64,000 nucleotides of DNA. It comes from UBA5972 sp964567685. Its GTDB lineage: Bacteria > Pseudomonadota > Alphaproteobacteria > Rhodobacterales > Rhodobacteraceae. The DNA lies in the NCBI GenBank assembly GCA_964567685.1, contig CAZMNO010000011.1, positions 1 to 64,000 of the forward strand, in the 5' to 3' direction. Under the pieces are notes generated by a model. That model was given only the letters and a program-made list of their open reading frames with translations, was not told where the DNA came from and ran no database searches. Made by a program: the position numbers and the translations under genes. Of this stretch, positions 45,491-53,082 are shown piece after piece (position 1 is the stretch's first letter; the number at the start of each line of letters is the position of its first letter).

Positions 45491-47149
45491 TCAACTCTCG
45501 TCGCGCCAGCGATTGACAATTGGATAGCGCCGGTCAAGCCAGAACGCTGCCCCTGATGTGCGGGCGCCGGGGGCTGACTGAAACCGTTTATATTCAGAGA
45601 TATAGATCAGATGCTCCACCCGTTTGACCGTCGCCCGGTCAAACCCCGCCGCAACGATCTCGGCCACCGACTGATCATGGTCGATCAGTCTCTCCAGAAT
45701 GGCATCCAACACTTCGTAGGGTGGCAGGCTGTCCTGGTCCTTCTGGTCTTCGCGCAATTCCGCTGAGGGGGGTTTGTCGATCACTGATGGCGGGATCACT
45801 TCACCCTCAGGGCCCATCATCCAAGAGCGGTGGTTGGCGTTGCGCCAGCGGCAGGTCTCAAACACCCGCATTTTATATAGGTCCTTGATCGGGTTATACC
45901 CCCCCGCCATATCGCCATAGATCGTCGCATAGCCAACCGCGACCTCGGATTTATTACCTGTGGTCAGAAGCATCTCACCAAACTTGTTGCTCATCGCCAT
46001 CAGCAAAAGCCCGCGTAGGCGCGACTGAATGTTTTCTTCGGTCAGATCAGCGTCAGTACCGGCAAATATCGGCGCAAGTGTTTCGGTAATCGCCTGTCGG
46101 CCAGCCGAAATCGGCACCGTATCAAGCTGGCAATCAAGCCTCGTTGCAATCTCCGTCGCATCATCAAGCGAGCTTTGCGAGGTATATTCCGAAGGCAGCA
46201 TCACAGAGCGCACATTCTCAGGTCCCAGCGCATCGGCAGCAATCACCGCAACAATGGCGGAATCGATTCCGCCCGAAAGCCCTAAGAGCACCTTCTTGAA
46301 TCCGGTTTTGCCCATGTAGTCGCGCAGGGCCTCGACCATCACCCGGTAATCCTGCTCCCAGACATCGGGAAAGGTCTTGAGCGTGCCTTTTTCCGCCCGC
46401 CAGCCCTTCGGCCCGCGCTCAAAATCCACATGGGCGATTTCCTCGTCAAAAATCGACATTTGCATGGCCAGTTCGCCACCGGGATTAAGCACGAAAGAGG
46501 CACCGTCAAACACCTGATCGTCCTGCCCGCCGACCATATTCAGATAGACCAGCGGCAATCCGGTCTCGACCACCCGTGCCACCATCTGACTGACCCGACG
46601 GTCGAATTTATTGCGGTAGTAAGGCGAGCCATTGGGCACCAGCAGGATATCTGCACCTGATTCCTGCAAAGATTCACAAACGTCCTGATGCCAGGCATCC
46701 TCGCAAATCGGTGAACCGATGCGAACGCCATTCAGATTGAACGGCCCGGCAACCGGCCCGTGTTCAAAAAGTCTCTTTTCATCAAACACATGTGTGTTGG
46801 GTAAGTGGTGTTTCTTGACGGTGGCAGCAATCGCGCCGTCTTTCAGAATGAAATAGGCATTGAATAGCGCGCCATCCTCATAAAGCGGGCCACCAATGCC
46901 GATGGCGGGTCCCTCGGCGCAATCTTTTGCAAGCGCCTCGACATGCGCCATGGCATCGCGGAAAAAGGCCGGTTTCAGCATCAGATCCTGAGTTTGATAC
47001 CCGGTCATGAACAATTCCGGCAGGCACAGCATATCGGCGGATGCCGCCTTAGCCTCAGCATGTGCATTCCGGGCTTTTGCCGCGTTTCCGGCCAGATCCC
47101 CCACCGTCGGGTTCAGTTGGGCCAGCGTCAGGCGAATCCGGTCGAACAT
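45491..47149 (-). CDS. nadE: Glutamine-dependent NAD+ synthetase
   Basis: This 552-residue two-domain enzyme converts nicotinate adenine dinucleotide to NAD+. The N-terminal nitrilase-type glutaminase has RLTLAQLNPTVGDLAGN, a lysine region and the nucleophile cysteine in GSPICEDAWH near residue 150. The C-terminal synthetase domain has the ATP loop LLGLSGGIDSAIVAVIAADALG near residue 285 and a TTGNKSE motif. I start it at ATG 47149, eight codons inside a longer GTG frame. Confidence 0.94.
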   Translation of the reverse strand: MFDRIRLTLAQLNPTVGDLAGNAAKARNAHAEAKAASADMLCLPELFMTGYQTQDLMLKPAFFRDAMAHVEALAKDCAEGPAIGIGGPLYEDGALFNAYFILKDGAIAATVKKHHLPNTHVFDEKRLFEHGPVAGPFNLNGVRIGSPICEDAWHQDVCESLQESGADILLVPNGSPYYRNKFDRRVSQMVARVVETGLPLVYLNMVGGQDDQVFDGASFVLNPGGELAMQMSIFDEEIAHVDFERGPKGWRAEKGTLKTFPDVWEQDYRVMVEALRDYMGKTGFKKVLLGLSGGIDSAIVAVIAADALGPENVRSVMLPSEYTSQSSLDDATEIATRLDCQLDTVPISAGRQAITETLAPIFAGTDADLTEENIQSRLRGLLLMAMSNKFGEMLLTTGNKSEVAVGYATIYGDMAGGYNPIKDLYKMRVFETCRWRNANHRSWMMGPEGEVIPPSVIDKPPSAELREDQKDQDSLPPYEVLDAILERLIDHDQSVAEIVAAGFDRATVKRVEHLIYISEYKRFQSAPGARTSGAAFWLDRRYPIVNRWRDES

Positions 47150-47224
47150 CGGCAATGGTTCCTTCAACCTCACAATACGGTGCCAAGTTTTAGCAGAACC
47201 TCGCCGAAGGGAAAGCGGCTTCCT

Positions 47225-48742
47225 ATGGGAAAACCGTTGTCAGCCAAAACCCAAAGCCCTAATGTCATGCCAACAAACCAGCAGAGCTGGCAAGCCAGAG
47301 GCGGAGGCTGGGGCTCGGCCCCAGAGCATGATTTGAAAACACGCGCAATTGTGGTCAGGGCCGTCGCCCTTTCGTCACTCCTTATGACGCTGGCGCCAAT
47401 GGCGCTGGCACAGGCAACAGGCGAGATCGTTACCAAGGAATATGATACCGGCGGTGTCTATGAGGGCACGTTCAAAGACGGCAGGCAACACGGGCATGGA
47501 ACTTTCACCCTGCCCAGCGGCTATGAGTACACCGGCGAGTGGTTTGAGGGCGAGATTCGCGGCCAGGGCGTCGCCCAGTTCCCCAACGGTTCGATTTACG
47601 AGGGAAGTTTTGCTGCGGGCAAACCCGAAGGCACTGGCAAGATCACCTTTGCCGATGGTGGCACTTATGTCGGCGAATGGGCTGATGGCAAGATTTCCGG
47701 CACAGGTGTGGCACGCTATGCCAACGGGGTAAAATACGACGGCGAGTTTCAGAACGCGCTGCACCACGGCACCGGCACGATGATCAGCCCAAACGGCTAC
47801 AAATACGAAGGCAATTGGGTCAACGGCATCAAAAGCGGCGCAGGCACGATCACCTATCCGGATGGCGCGATCTATTCCGGTGACATCGTCAATGGTGTAC
47901 GCGAGGGCCAGGGCGAACTGAAGATGCCCGACGGGCTGGCCTATATCGGCGCCTGGAAGAACGGCCAGATCAACGGGCTCGGGGTGCTGACGCAAGCCAA
48001 TGGCGACGTCTACGAGGGCCTTCTCGTCAGCGGCCAGCGCCATGGGACCGGCATCGTGCGCTATGCCAATGGCGATACCTATGAAGGCGGGTTCGTCAAG
48101 GACCAGCGCCACGGCAAGGGGCTTTTCACCGGCAAGGATGGCTATATCTATGACGGCGGCTGGGTTGAGGGCCGGATCGAAGGGGAAGGCACGGTCACCT
48201 ATCCGGACGGGTCGATCTATACCGGGGGCTTCAAAAATGATCTGGCCGACGGCACGGGTAAAATCACCTATTCGGACGGATCTTCCTACGAAGGCGGCTG
48301 GGCAAAAGGCGTGATCGAAGGCAGCGGTATCGCGCGCTATGCCAACGGGTTGGTTTATGAAGGCGAGTTCAAAGACGCAAAGAACCACGGCACCGGCACC
48401 ATGACCTATGGCGACGGCTACAAATATGTCGGCGGGTGGTCTGACGGGCTCCGCCACGGACAGGGTGAAGCGACCTATGCCGATGGCACGGTTTACACCG
48501 GTGAATTCAACGCCGGTCAACGTGATGGTGCGGGTTCCATCGTGATGCCTGACGGATTCAATTATGATGGCCAGTGGAAAGACGGCGAGATCGATGGTGA
48601 GGGAATTGCGACCTATGCCAATGGCGATGTCTATACCGGCTTTTTTGCCCGCGGCAAACGCCAGGGCGAAGGCAAGATGGAATACGCCAGCGGCGAGATC
48701 AGAGCCGGCACCTGGTCTGACGGGCGGCTGGTCGAAGAATAA
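47225..48742 (+). CDS. Exported MORN-repeat protein
   Basis: After a signal-like segment (TRAIVVRAVALSSLLMTLAPMALAQA), this protein consists almost wholly of MORN units: 18 complete 23-residue repeats plus one partial (19 units), each of pattern GxxYxGxWxxGxxxGxGxxxxxx, from about 47453 to the stop. MORN arrays form extended beta sheets that bind lipids or proteins. The start is uncertain: ATG 47225 or 47267, or TTG 47333, which would give a signal peptide of normal length. A secreted protein follows after 19 bp. The role is unknown; an envelope scaffold is an inference. Confidence 0.8.
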   Translation: MGKPLSAKTQSPNVMPTNQQSWQARGGGWGSAPEHDLKTRAIVVRAVALSSLLMTLAPMALAQATGEIVTKEYDTGGVYEGTFKDGRQHGHGTFTLPSGYEYTGEWFEGEIRGQGVAQFPNGSIYEGSFAAGKPEGTGKITFADGGTYVGEWADGKISGTGVARYANGVKYDGEFQNALHHGTGTMISPNGYKYEGNWVNGIKSGAGTITYPDGAIYSGDIVNGVREGQGELKMPDGLAYIGAWKNGQINGLGVLTQANGDVYEGLLVSGQRHGTGIVRYANGDTYEGGFVKDQRHGKGLFTGKDGYIYDGGWVEGRIEGEGTVTYPDGSIYTGGFKNDLADGTGKITYSDGSSYEGGWAKGVIEGSGIARYANGLVYEGEFKDAKNHGTGTMTYGDGYKYVGGWSDGLRHGQGEATYADGTVYTGEFNAGQRDGAGSIVMPDGFNYDGQWKDGEIDGEGIATYANGDVYTGFFARGKRQGEGKMEYASGEIRAGTWSDGRLVEE

Positions 48743-48761
48743 TCTTAAAGGAGTTTTCCCC

Positions 48762-49325
48762 ATGCGTTTGATTTTGTCCGGGCTGATCCTGTCGGCCCTC
48801 CTGGCCACCAATGCCCTGGCCGGAACCATCGAAGATAACTTCAAACGCGCAGTTGAGGAGGCAGAGGCGGGCAATGGCACTGCAAGTGCCGCTGCCATGC
48901 GCGAAGCGGCTGCCGATCTGTGGCTGGAAACGCCACTTGGTTTTTCCGAGGCCCTTTTCGTTACAGGTGACACGCTTTTATTTGGTGCCTTTGATCCGCG
49001 CGACTCCAACGTCTTCAAAGCAGGCGATGTTGTTTTCGTATATGCCGAACCGATCGGTTATGGCTGGCGTAAAGAGGGCGATTTCTTTGTCACCGAGCTG
49101 GTCGTCGATGCCGCCCTGCTTGCCCCGGAAGGCGATGTTCTGTGGGAGCAAAAGGAGTTTGGCAAGTTCGATCTCGCTAGCCGCCGCCGCTTCATGGAAT
49201 ATATGCTCAACCTTGAACTGAACATTTCCGGTCTGCCAGCGGGTAAATACGTGCTCGAATATTCGCTGACCGACAATGTTCTGGGCAATCAGGCCAAGAT
49301 AACTCTGCCGCTTATCGGTGAATAA
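48762..49325 (+). CDS. Hypothetical periplasmic protein
   Basis: This 187-residue protein has a clear signal peptide (MRLILSGLILSALLATNALA, cleavage after ALA) and a mature domain ending in a beta-rich, immunoglobulin-like half (LELNISGLPAGKYVLEYSL). AAAGGAG lies nine bases before ATG 48762. It is almost certainly co-transcribed with the MORN protein 19 bp upstream, so the two may act together in the periplasm. I recognise no family. Confidence 0.7.
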   Translation: MRLILSGLILSALLATNALAGTIEDNFKRAVEEAEAGNGTASAAAMREAAADLWLETPLGFSEALFVTGDTLLFGAFDPRDSNVFKAGDVVFVYAEPIGYGWRKEGDFFVTELVVDAALLAPEGDVLWEQKEFGKFDLASRRRFMEYMLNLELNISGLPAGKYVLEYSLTDNVLGNQAKITLPLIGE

Positions 49326-49337
49326 GCCACCGGTAAG

Positions 49338-49949
49338 TCACTTTTGACGCGGCTGGCGAAACCCGTCGATCTGAAGTGATATCAGACGCCCGCCCTCACG
49401 AACCAGATCAAAACACCGGTTGTTGAGCGACCAGCGCATGGCTGAACCCTGAATCAAGGACAGCAACAGCGCCGCAGCATCCTCCGCGTTTAGCGAGCTG
49501 CGAAACTCCTCCTGTTCCACACCCCGGGCAAAGAGGGCTGCAAAGACGGCTTGTCGATTGCCCATCAACGCCACGAACCGCAGTCTGAGCTGGTCGTTCT
49601 CTGCATGCAATTCACGCGAAAAAAGGATCGCGGGGATCGCCGGATTATCCTGAATGAACGACAGGTGGCGCTCGATCACGTCCTGCAGACAATCCGCTGC
49701 TGACTGGTCCGGCCCCAACTGGATTTCACTATTCGTATCCAGAAAAACCGAAATACGCTCGGCCACCGCCATCCAGATATCACCCTTGGTCGGGAAATGC
49801 CGGAAAATCGCCGGCTGCGATATCCCGATCTCTTCAGCCACATGCTGGGTTGTCAATCGGTCCGGCCCCAATTCACCGGCCAGCCGGATTGCCGTCTCGA
49901 CAATCTCCTCTTTGCGCTGGCTGGCGGGTTTTCTTCGCTGCACTGTCAA
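49338..49949 (-). CDS. TetR family transcriptional regulator
   Basis: This 203-residue regulator has the TetR helix-turn-helix (KEEIVETAIRLAGELG, then LTTQHVAEEIGISQPAIFRHF). The likely start is TTG 49949, whose codon overlaps the TGA of the upstream membrane-protein gene (TTGA) and has AGGAG nine bases ahead; GTG 49943 is an alternative. It is the last gene of a cytochrome c / membrane protein / tetR operon and probably autoregulates it. Ligand unknown. Confidence 0.85.
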   Translation of the reverse strand: MTVQRRKPASQRKEEIVETAIRLAGELGPDRLTTQHVAEEIGISQPAIFRHFPTKGDIWMAVAERISVFLDTNSEIQLGPDQSAADCLQDVIERHLSFIQDNPAIPAILFSRELHAENDQLRLRFVALMGNRQAVFAALFARGVEQEEFRSSLNAEDAAALLLSLIQGSAMRWSLNNRCFDLVREGGRLISLQIDGFRQPRQK

Positions 49950-50359
49950 ACGGGCGATCTCCTGTTTCTGAGCGCTACAGTGGCGGCCCAGGCTATACCG
50001 ATCCAGACGAGGCTGCGCAAAGCCATTGCGCCCACTGTGCGCATCTCGAAGTTTCCGCCACCCAGAGCATGTATTCCGAATGCGGCAAACACAGCCAACG
50101 TCAACCCGGCAATTGCAAATGCCAGAACCCGCGCCCATTCCTGGGCCCGGAACAACCCCGCCCCGGCCGCCACATAGGCAAAGCCCGCAAGGAAATTGAA
50201 CCAAAGCACGAAGGGCACGTAGTCACCGGCGGCAATCCGCACCGCTTCATCGCCAAAAAGCACGCGGTTGCCGGATATCAGCGTCACCGCCCCAAACAGC
50301 ACAGCAAAGACCGCCAGTCCTTTCAGCGTCAGAGAGGGTATAGTCTTTGCCTCGTCCAT
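49946..50359 (-). CDS. Small four-helix membrane protein
   Basis: This 137-residue integral membrane protein has four helices (GLAVFAVLFGAVTLISG, FVLWFNFLAGFAYVAAGAG, VLAFAIAGLTLAVFAAFG, SLVWIGIAWAATVALRN), DoxX-like in layout but without a family signature I can assign. It lies between the cytochrome c gene (12 bp upstream) and the coupled tetR gene. It may help electron or solute transfer linked to the cytochrome; this is inference. Confidence 0.7.
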   Translation of the reverse strand: MDEAKTIPSLTLKGLAVFAVLFGAVTLISGNRVLFGDEAVRIAAGDYVPFVLWFNFLAGFAYVAAGAGLFRAQEWARVLAFAIAGLTLAVFAAFGIHALGGGNFEMRTVGAMALRSLVWIGIAWAATVALRNRRSPV

Positions 50360-50371
50360 AAGATCAATCCT

Positions 50372-50842
50372 TCATTCAGTCTCGATTTTCAGTTGATATC
50401 CGGCGTGACATGACGTGCATTTTTCCAGCAAAGCCCCCAGTTTCCTCTGGATCTCCTTACCGTCGCCCATATCTGCAGCTTCCTGCCCCAGATCATCAAA
50501 CGCCTTGTGCATCGACATGCCCAGCGCTTTGAAATCCAGCGGAAGCTTCGCCAGCATTGCCGGTGATTCAGCCCGCGCTGCGGCCATGCCAACAGAATGG
50601 GCGGTTGCGGTTACGGACTCCATGTCCTCGTCGACAAGTGCCACTGTAATGGTCTGAACCGCTTCCAGAAGACCGCGCATTTCACCCAGCACCTTGTTAT
50701 GTTCAGCCGGTGAAAGCAGCACGGCGGTGCGCCCATCCTCGCCCTCTTCCACAGCGCCCTGCACCAGAAAAACATAGGCCATCCCCACCATCAGGATGAC
50801 TGAAACACCGGTAACAGCCCAACAAAACTTGCAGTTCTTCAT
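50372..50842 (-). CDS. Membrane-anchored cytochrome c (c'/c-556-like)
   Basis: This 156-residue protein has an N-terminal membrane anchor (VTGVSVILMVGMAYVFLVQGAV). The soluble part is four-helical in pattern with the single heme-binding CTSCH near the C-terminus (CTSCHAGYQLK), as in cytochromes c' and c-556. It is the first gene of the operon ending in tetR. Its promoter region carries a TetR-like palindrome. A stress or gas-binding role is possible. Confidence 0.8.
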   Translation of the reverse strand: MKNCKFCWAVTGVSVILMVGMAYVFLVQGAVEEGEDGRTAVLLSPAEHNKVLGEMRGLLEAVQTITVALVDEDMESVTATAHSVGMAAARAESPAMLAKLPLDFKALGMSMHKAFDDLGQEAADMGDGKEIQRKLGALLEKCTSCHAGYQLKIETE

Positions 50843-50864
50843 CTAACTCACTCCAGATTGATTT

Positions 50865-50896
50865 CACTAAGTTAGTGATTACTAGCTAACTAATCA
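50865..50896. promoter_or_regulatory. Candidate TetR operator cluster
   Basis: CACTAA-G-TTAGTG (50865-50877) is a perfect palindrome around one base. It is followed at once by a related TAGCTAACTAA (50883-50893), so GTTAG and CTAAC half-sites recur across 32 bp. The block begins 23 bp upstream of the cytochrome gene start, overlapping where its promoter should be, and is a likely site for the TetR regulator encoded in the same operon. Confidence 0.55.
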
Positions 50897-50998
50897 ACTA
50901 CTGTCAATGTCTCCGGAAAACCGGATAGCGACCATAACCGATCCGCAGCAATGGCCGTGATTCATAAAAATTGGGCTTTCATATCCCAAAATTGCATC

Positions 50999-51004
50999 TA
51001 TAGT
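50999..51004 (+). promoter_or_regulatory. Candidate -10 box of the leuA leader transcript
   Basis: TATAGT lies 7 bp before the leader-peptide ATG at 51012, with TTTCAT 16 bp further upstream as a poor -35. If used, transcription would start at or next to the A of ATG, giving a leaderless leader-peptide mRNA. Confidence 0.45.
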
Positions 51005-51011
51005 GCGGCGC

Positions 51012-51092
51012 ATGACAATTTGCGCACATATCACCCCACCGGCACCCGCCGTCCGGCCTATTGCTGCGCTACTCCTTCTTAGCCGCCTCTGA
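51012..51092 (+). CDS. leuL: Leucine leader peptide of leuA
   Basis: This 26-residue ORF ends A-A-L-L-L-L-S-R-L: four consecutive leucine codons (CTA CTC CTT CTT) and a fifth before the stop, placed 85 bp upstream of leuA. Its stop codon lies inside the 5' arm of a perfect 10-bp stem. This is the hallmark of ribosome-mediated attenuation by charged tRNA-Leu. No ribosome site precedes the ATG, consistent with a leaderless transcript from the -10 box at 50999. Confidence 0.8.
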   Translation: MTICAHITPPAPAVRPIAALLLLSRL

Positions 51093-51123
51093 GCGTGCCT
51101 GTCCTGGCGCGCCCGCTCAGAGG
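51086..51123 (+). terminator. Attenuator hairpin upstream of leuA
   Basis: CCTCTGAGCG (51086-51095) and CGCTCAGAGG (51114-51123) form a perfect 10-bp stem overlapping the last codons of the leucine leader peptide. The position fits an attenuation structure. No T-run follows, so it may be the pause or antiterminator stem, or act through Rho, rather than being a textbook terminator. Confidence 0.6.
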
Positions 51124-51177
51124 GATTGAAATCGCGCCTCAATGACAGATAAAAGCTAAGAACAACGAGATAACACC

Positions 51178-52737
51178 ATGACGAAAAACGAAAAATCCGA
51201 TCAGGATCGTGTCCTGATATTTGACACAACGCTGCGTGATGGCGAGCAAAGCCCCGGCGCGACCATGTCCCATGACGAAAAACTGGAAATCGCCAGCCTG
51301 CTTGACGATATGGGGGTTGATATTATCGAAGCGGGTTTTCCCATTGCCTCTGACGGGGATTTTCAGGCCGTCAGCGAAATCGCCAGAAACTCGGTCAATT
51401 CCGTCATCTGCGGCCTGTCACGGGCCAATTACAAAGATATCGATCGCTGCTGGGAGGCGGTACGCCACGCAAATCGCCCGCGCATCCACACCTTTATCGG
51501 CACCTCGCCCTTGCACCGTGACATCCCGAAACTCAACAAGGATGAGATGGCCGAGCTCATTCACGATACGGTCAGCCACGCCCGCAATCTCTGCGACAAC
51601 GTGCAATGGTCGCCGATGGATGCCACAAGAACCGAGCATGATTATCTCTGCCGTGTTGTGGAAATCGCCATCAAGGCCGGTGCCACGACGATCAACATCC
51701 CCGATACCGTCGGCTACACCGCCCCGCGCGAAAGCGCCGATCTGATCGCGATGCTCTTGGAAAAGGTGCCGGGGGCGGATGAGGTCGTCTTTTCAACCCA
51801 TTGCCACAATGATCTGGGCATGGCAACCGCCAACGCCCTCGCCGCAGTCGAAGCGGGTGCACGACAAATCGAATGCACGATCAATGGCTTAGGCGAACGT
51901 GCCGGCAACACGGCACTGGAAGAAGTGGTTATGGCGATGAAGGTCAGGCACGACATATTGCCTTATCAAACCGGCATCGACACCACCAAGATCATTCAGG
52001 CCAGCCGCATGGTTGCCACCGTGTCAGGCTTTCCGGTGCAGTTCAACAAGGCCATTGTCGGCAAGAACGCCTTTGCCCATGAAAGCGGCATCCATCAGGA
52101 CGGCATGCTGAAAAACGCCGAAACCTTCGAGATCATGCGCCCTGAAGATATCGGCCTTTCTGAAACCAATCTGGTGATGGGCAAACATTCCGGTCGCGCC
52201 GCCTTGCGCGCCAAGCTGAGTGAACTTGGCTATGAAATGGGTGACAACCAGCTCAAAGACGTCTTCGTGCGCTTCAAGGAACTGGCGGATCGCAAGAAAG
52301 AGGTGTTCGACGAAGATCTGGTCGCACTGATGACCGACAGCGCCACCAATGCGGCCAATGATTATATGCAGATCAAATCGCTGAAAGTCATCTGCGGCAC
52401 CGAAGGCCCGCAATCCGCGGATCTGACGCTGATGATAGACGGCACCGATCACTCGGTTTCAGCCACCGGCGACGGGCCGGTCGATGCGACCTTCAACGCA
52501 GTGAAAGCGCTGTTTCAACACGAGGCGCAATTGCAGCTTTATCAGGTTCAGGCGGTCACCGAAGGCACCGACGCGCAGGCGACAGTCAGCGTGCGGATGG
52601 AGGAAAACGGCAAGATCGTCACCGGACAAAGCTCGGATACCGACACGGTTGTCGCCTCGGCCAAGGCATATGTGAACGCGCTCAACAAGCTTCTGGTAAG
52701 GCGCGAAAAGTCGGCTCCGCAAGCGGAAAGCGCGTGA
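51178..52737 (+). CDS. leuA: 2-isopropylmalate synthase
   Basis: This 519-residue enzyme condenses acetyl-CoA with 2-oxoisovalerate, the first step of leucine synthesis. The N-terminal TIM barrel has DTTLRDGEQSPGATM near residues 15-29, metal ligands in STHCHNDLGMATAN near 203-216, and NGLGERAGN. The C-terminal LeuA regulatory domain (about 390-510) gives leucine feedback. Transcription is probably attenuated by the leucine leader peptide just upstream. Confidence 0.96.
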   Translation: MTKNEKSDQDRVLIFDTTLRDGEQSPGATMSHDEKLEIASLLDDMGVDIIEAGFPIASDGDFQAVSEIARNSVNSVICGLSRANYKDIDRCWEAVRHANRPRIHTFIGTSPLHRDIPKLNKDEMAELIHDTVSHARNLCDNVQWSPMDATRTEHDYLCRVVEIAIKAGATTINIPDTVGYTAPRESADLIAMLLEKVPGADEVVFSTHCHNDLGMATANALAAVEAGARQIECTINGLGERAGNTALEEVVMAMKVRHDILPYQTGIDTTKIIQASRMVATVSGFPVQFNKAIVGKNAFAHESGIHQDGMLKNAETFEIMRPEDIGLSETNLVMGKHSGRAALRAKLSELGYEMGDNQLKDVFVRFKELADRKKEVFDEDLVALMTDSATNAANDYMQIKSLKVICGTEGPQSADLTLMIDGTDHSVSATGDGPVDATFNAVKALFQHEAQLQLYQVQAVTEGTDAQATVSVRMEENGKIVTGQSSDTDTVVASAKAYVNALNKLLVRREKSAPQAESA

Positions 52738-53082
52738 GGTATTAGGGCTTTTTTAGCTGGCGTTTTTGCTTTTGCTGAGTTGGTCATTTTTGCCCTGGAG
52801 CAAATGCCGGATGATTTAGCCACTGAGCCGCGCATTGACGACGCGCGCGGGGGCGATGCAACACTGGTGTGCTGGCACTTTATGCCGATCAAGCGCGTGC
52901 CACTTTCCAGCGTTCCGCAAACCTCGGCCAATCGCCGCCGCGAGGGTGCGCGTCGGCGATGCGCGGCGGGCTTCGCCCTTTGTCCCGCGCGGGCGCGCTT
53001 TTCCAAACGGTAGCTCGGAGTCAAGATCGACCGATGCGCCAGCCAGATGGATAAATCGAAAGGGCTGTTGGTAAAACATACA
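52738..53082. other. Convergent gap after leuA
   Basis: The 345 bp between convergent leuA and the phosphomannomutase gene holds no supportable CDS. Its second half contains repeat copy 2 at 52945-53036. Confidence 0.55.
52945..53036 (+). repeat. Convergent-gap repeat, copy 2
   Basis: Bases 52961-52990 align with 44461-44490 with three mismatches (for example GCGCGGCGGG identical, TGTCCCGCGC against TGTTCCGCGC). The tail AGCTCGGAGTCAAGATCGA then matches the tail of copy 1. It includes a small hairpin GGGC-TTC-GCCC. It lies about 47 bp beyond the 3' end of the minus-strand gene, as copy 1 does (about 26 bp). Confidence 0.6.

Noticed and set aside
46943..47224. Upstream extension of the MORN protein frame
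   Set aside because: It lies antisense inside nadE, has no signal or domain and would bury the signal peptide.
47453..48742. Regularly spaced similar DNA units that might suggest a CRISPR or DNA tandem array
   Set aside because: The periodicity of 69 bp is fully explained by 23-residue MORN repeats in an open frame; the DNA units are not identical and there are no spacers.
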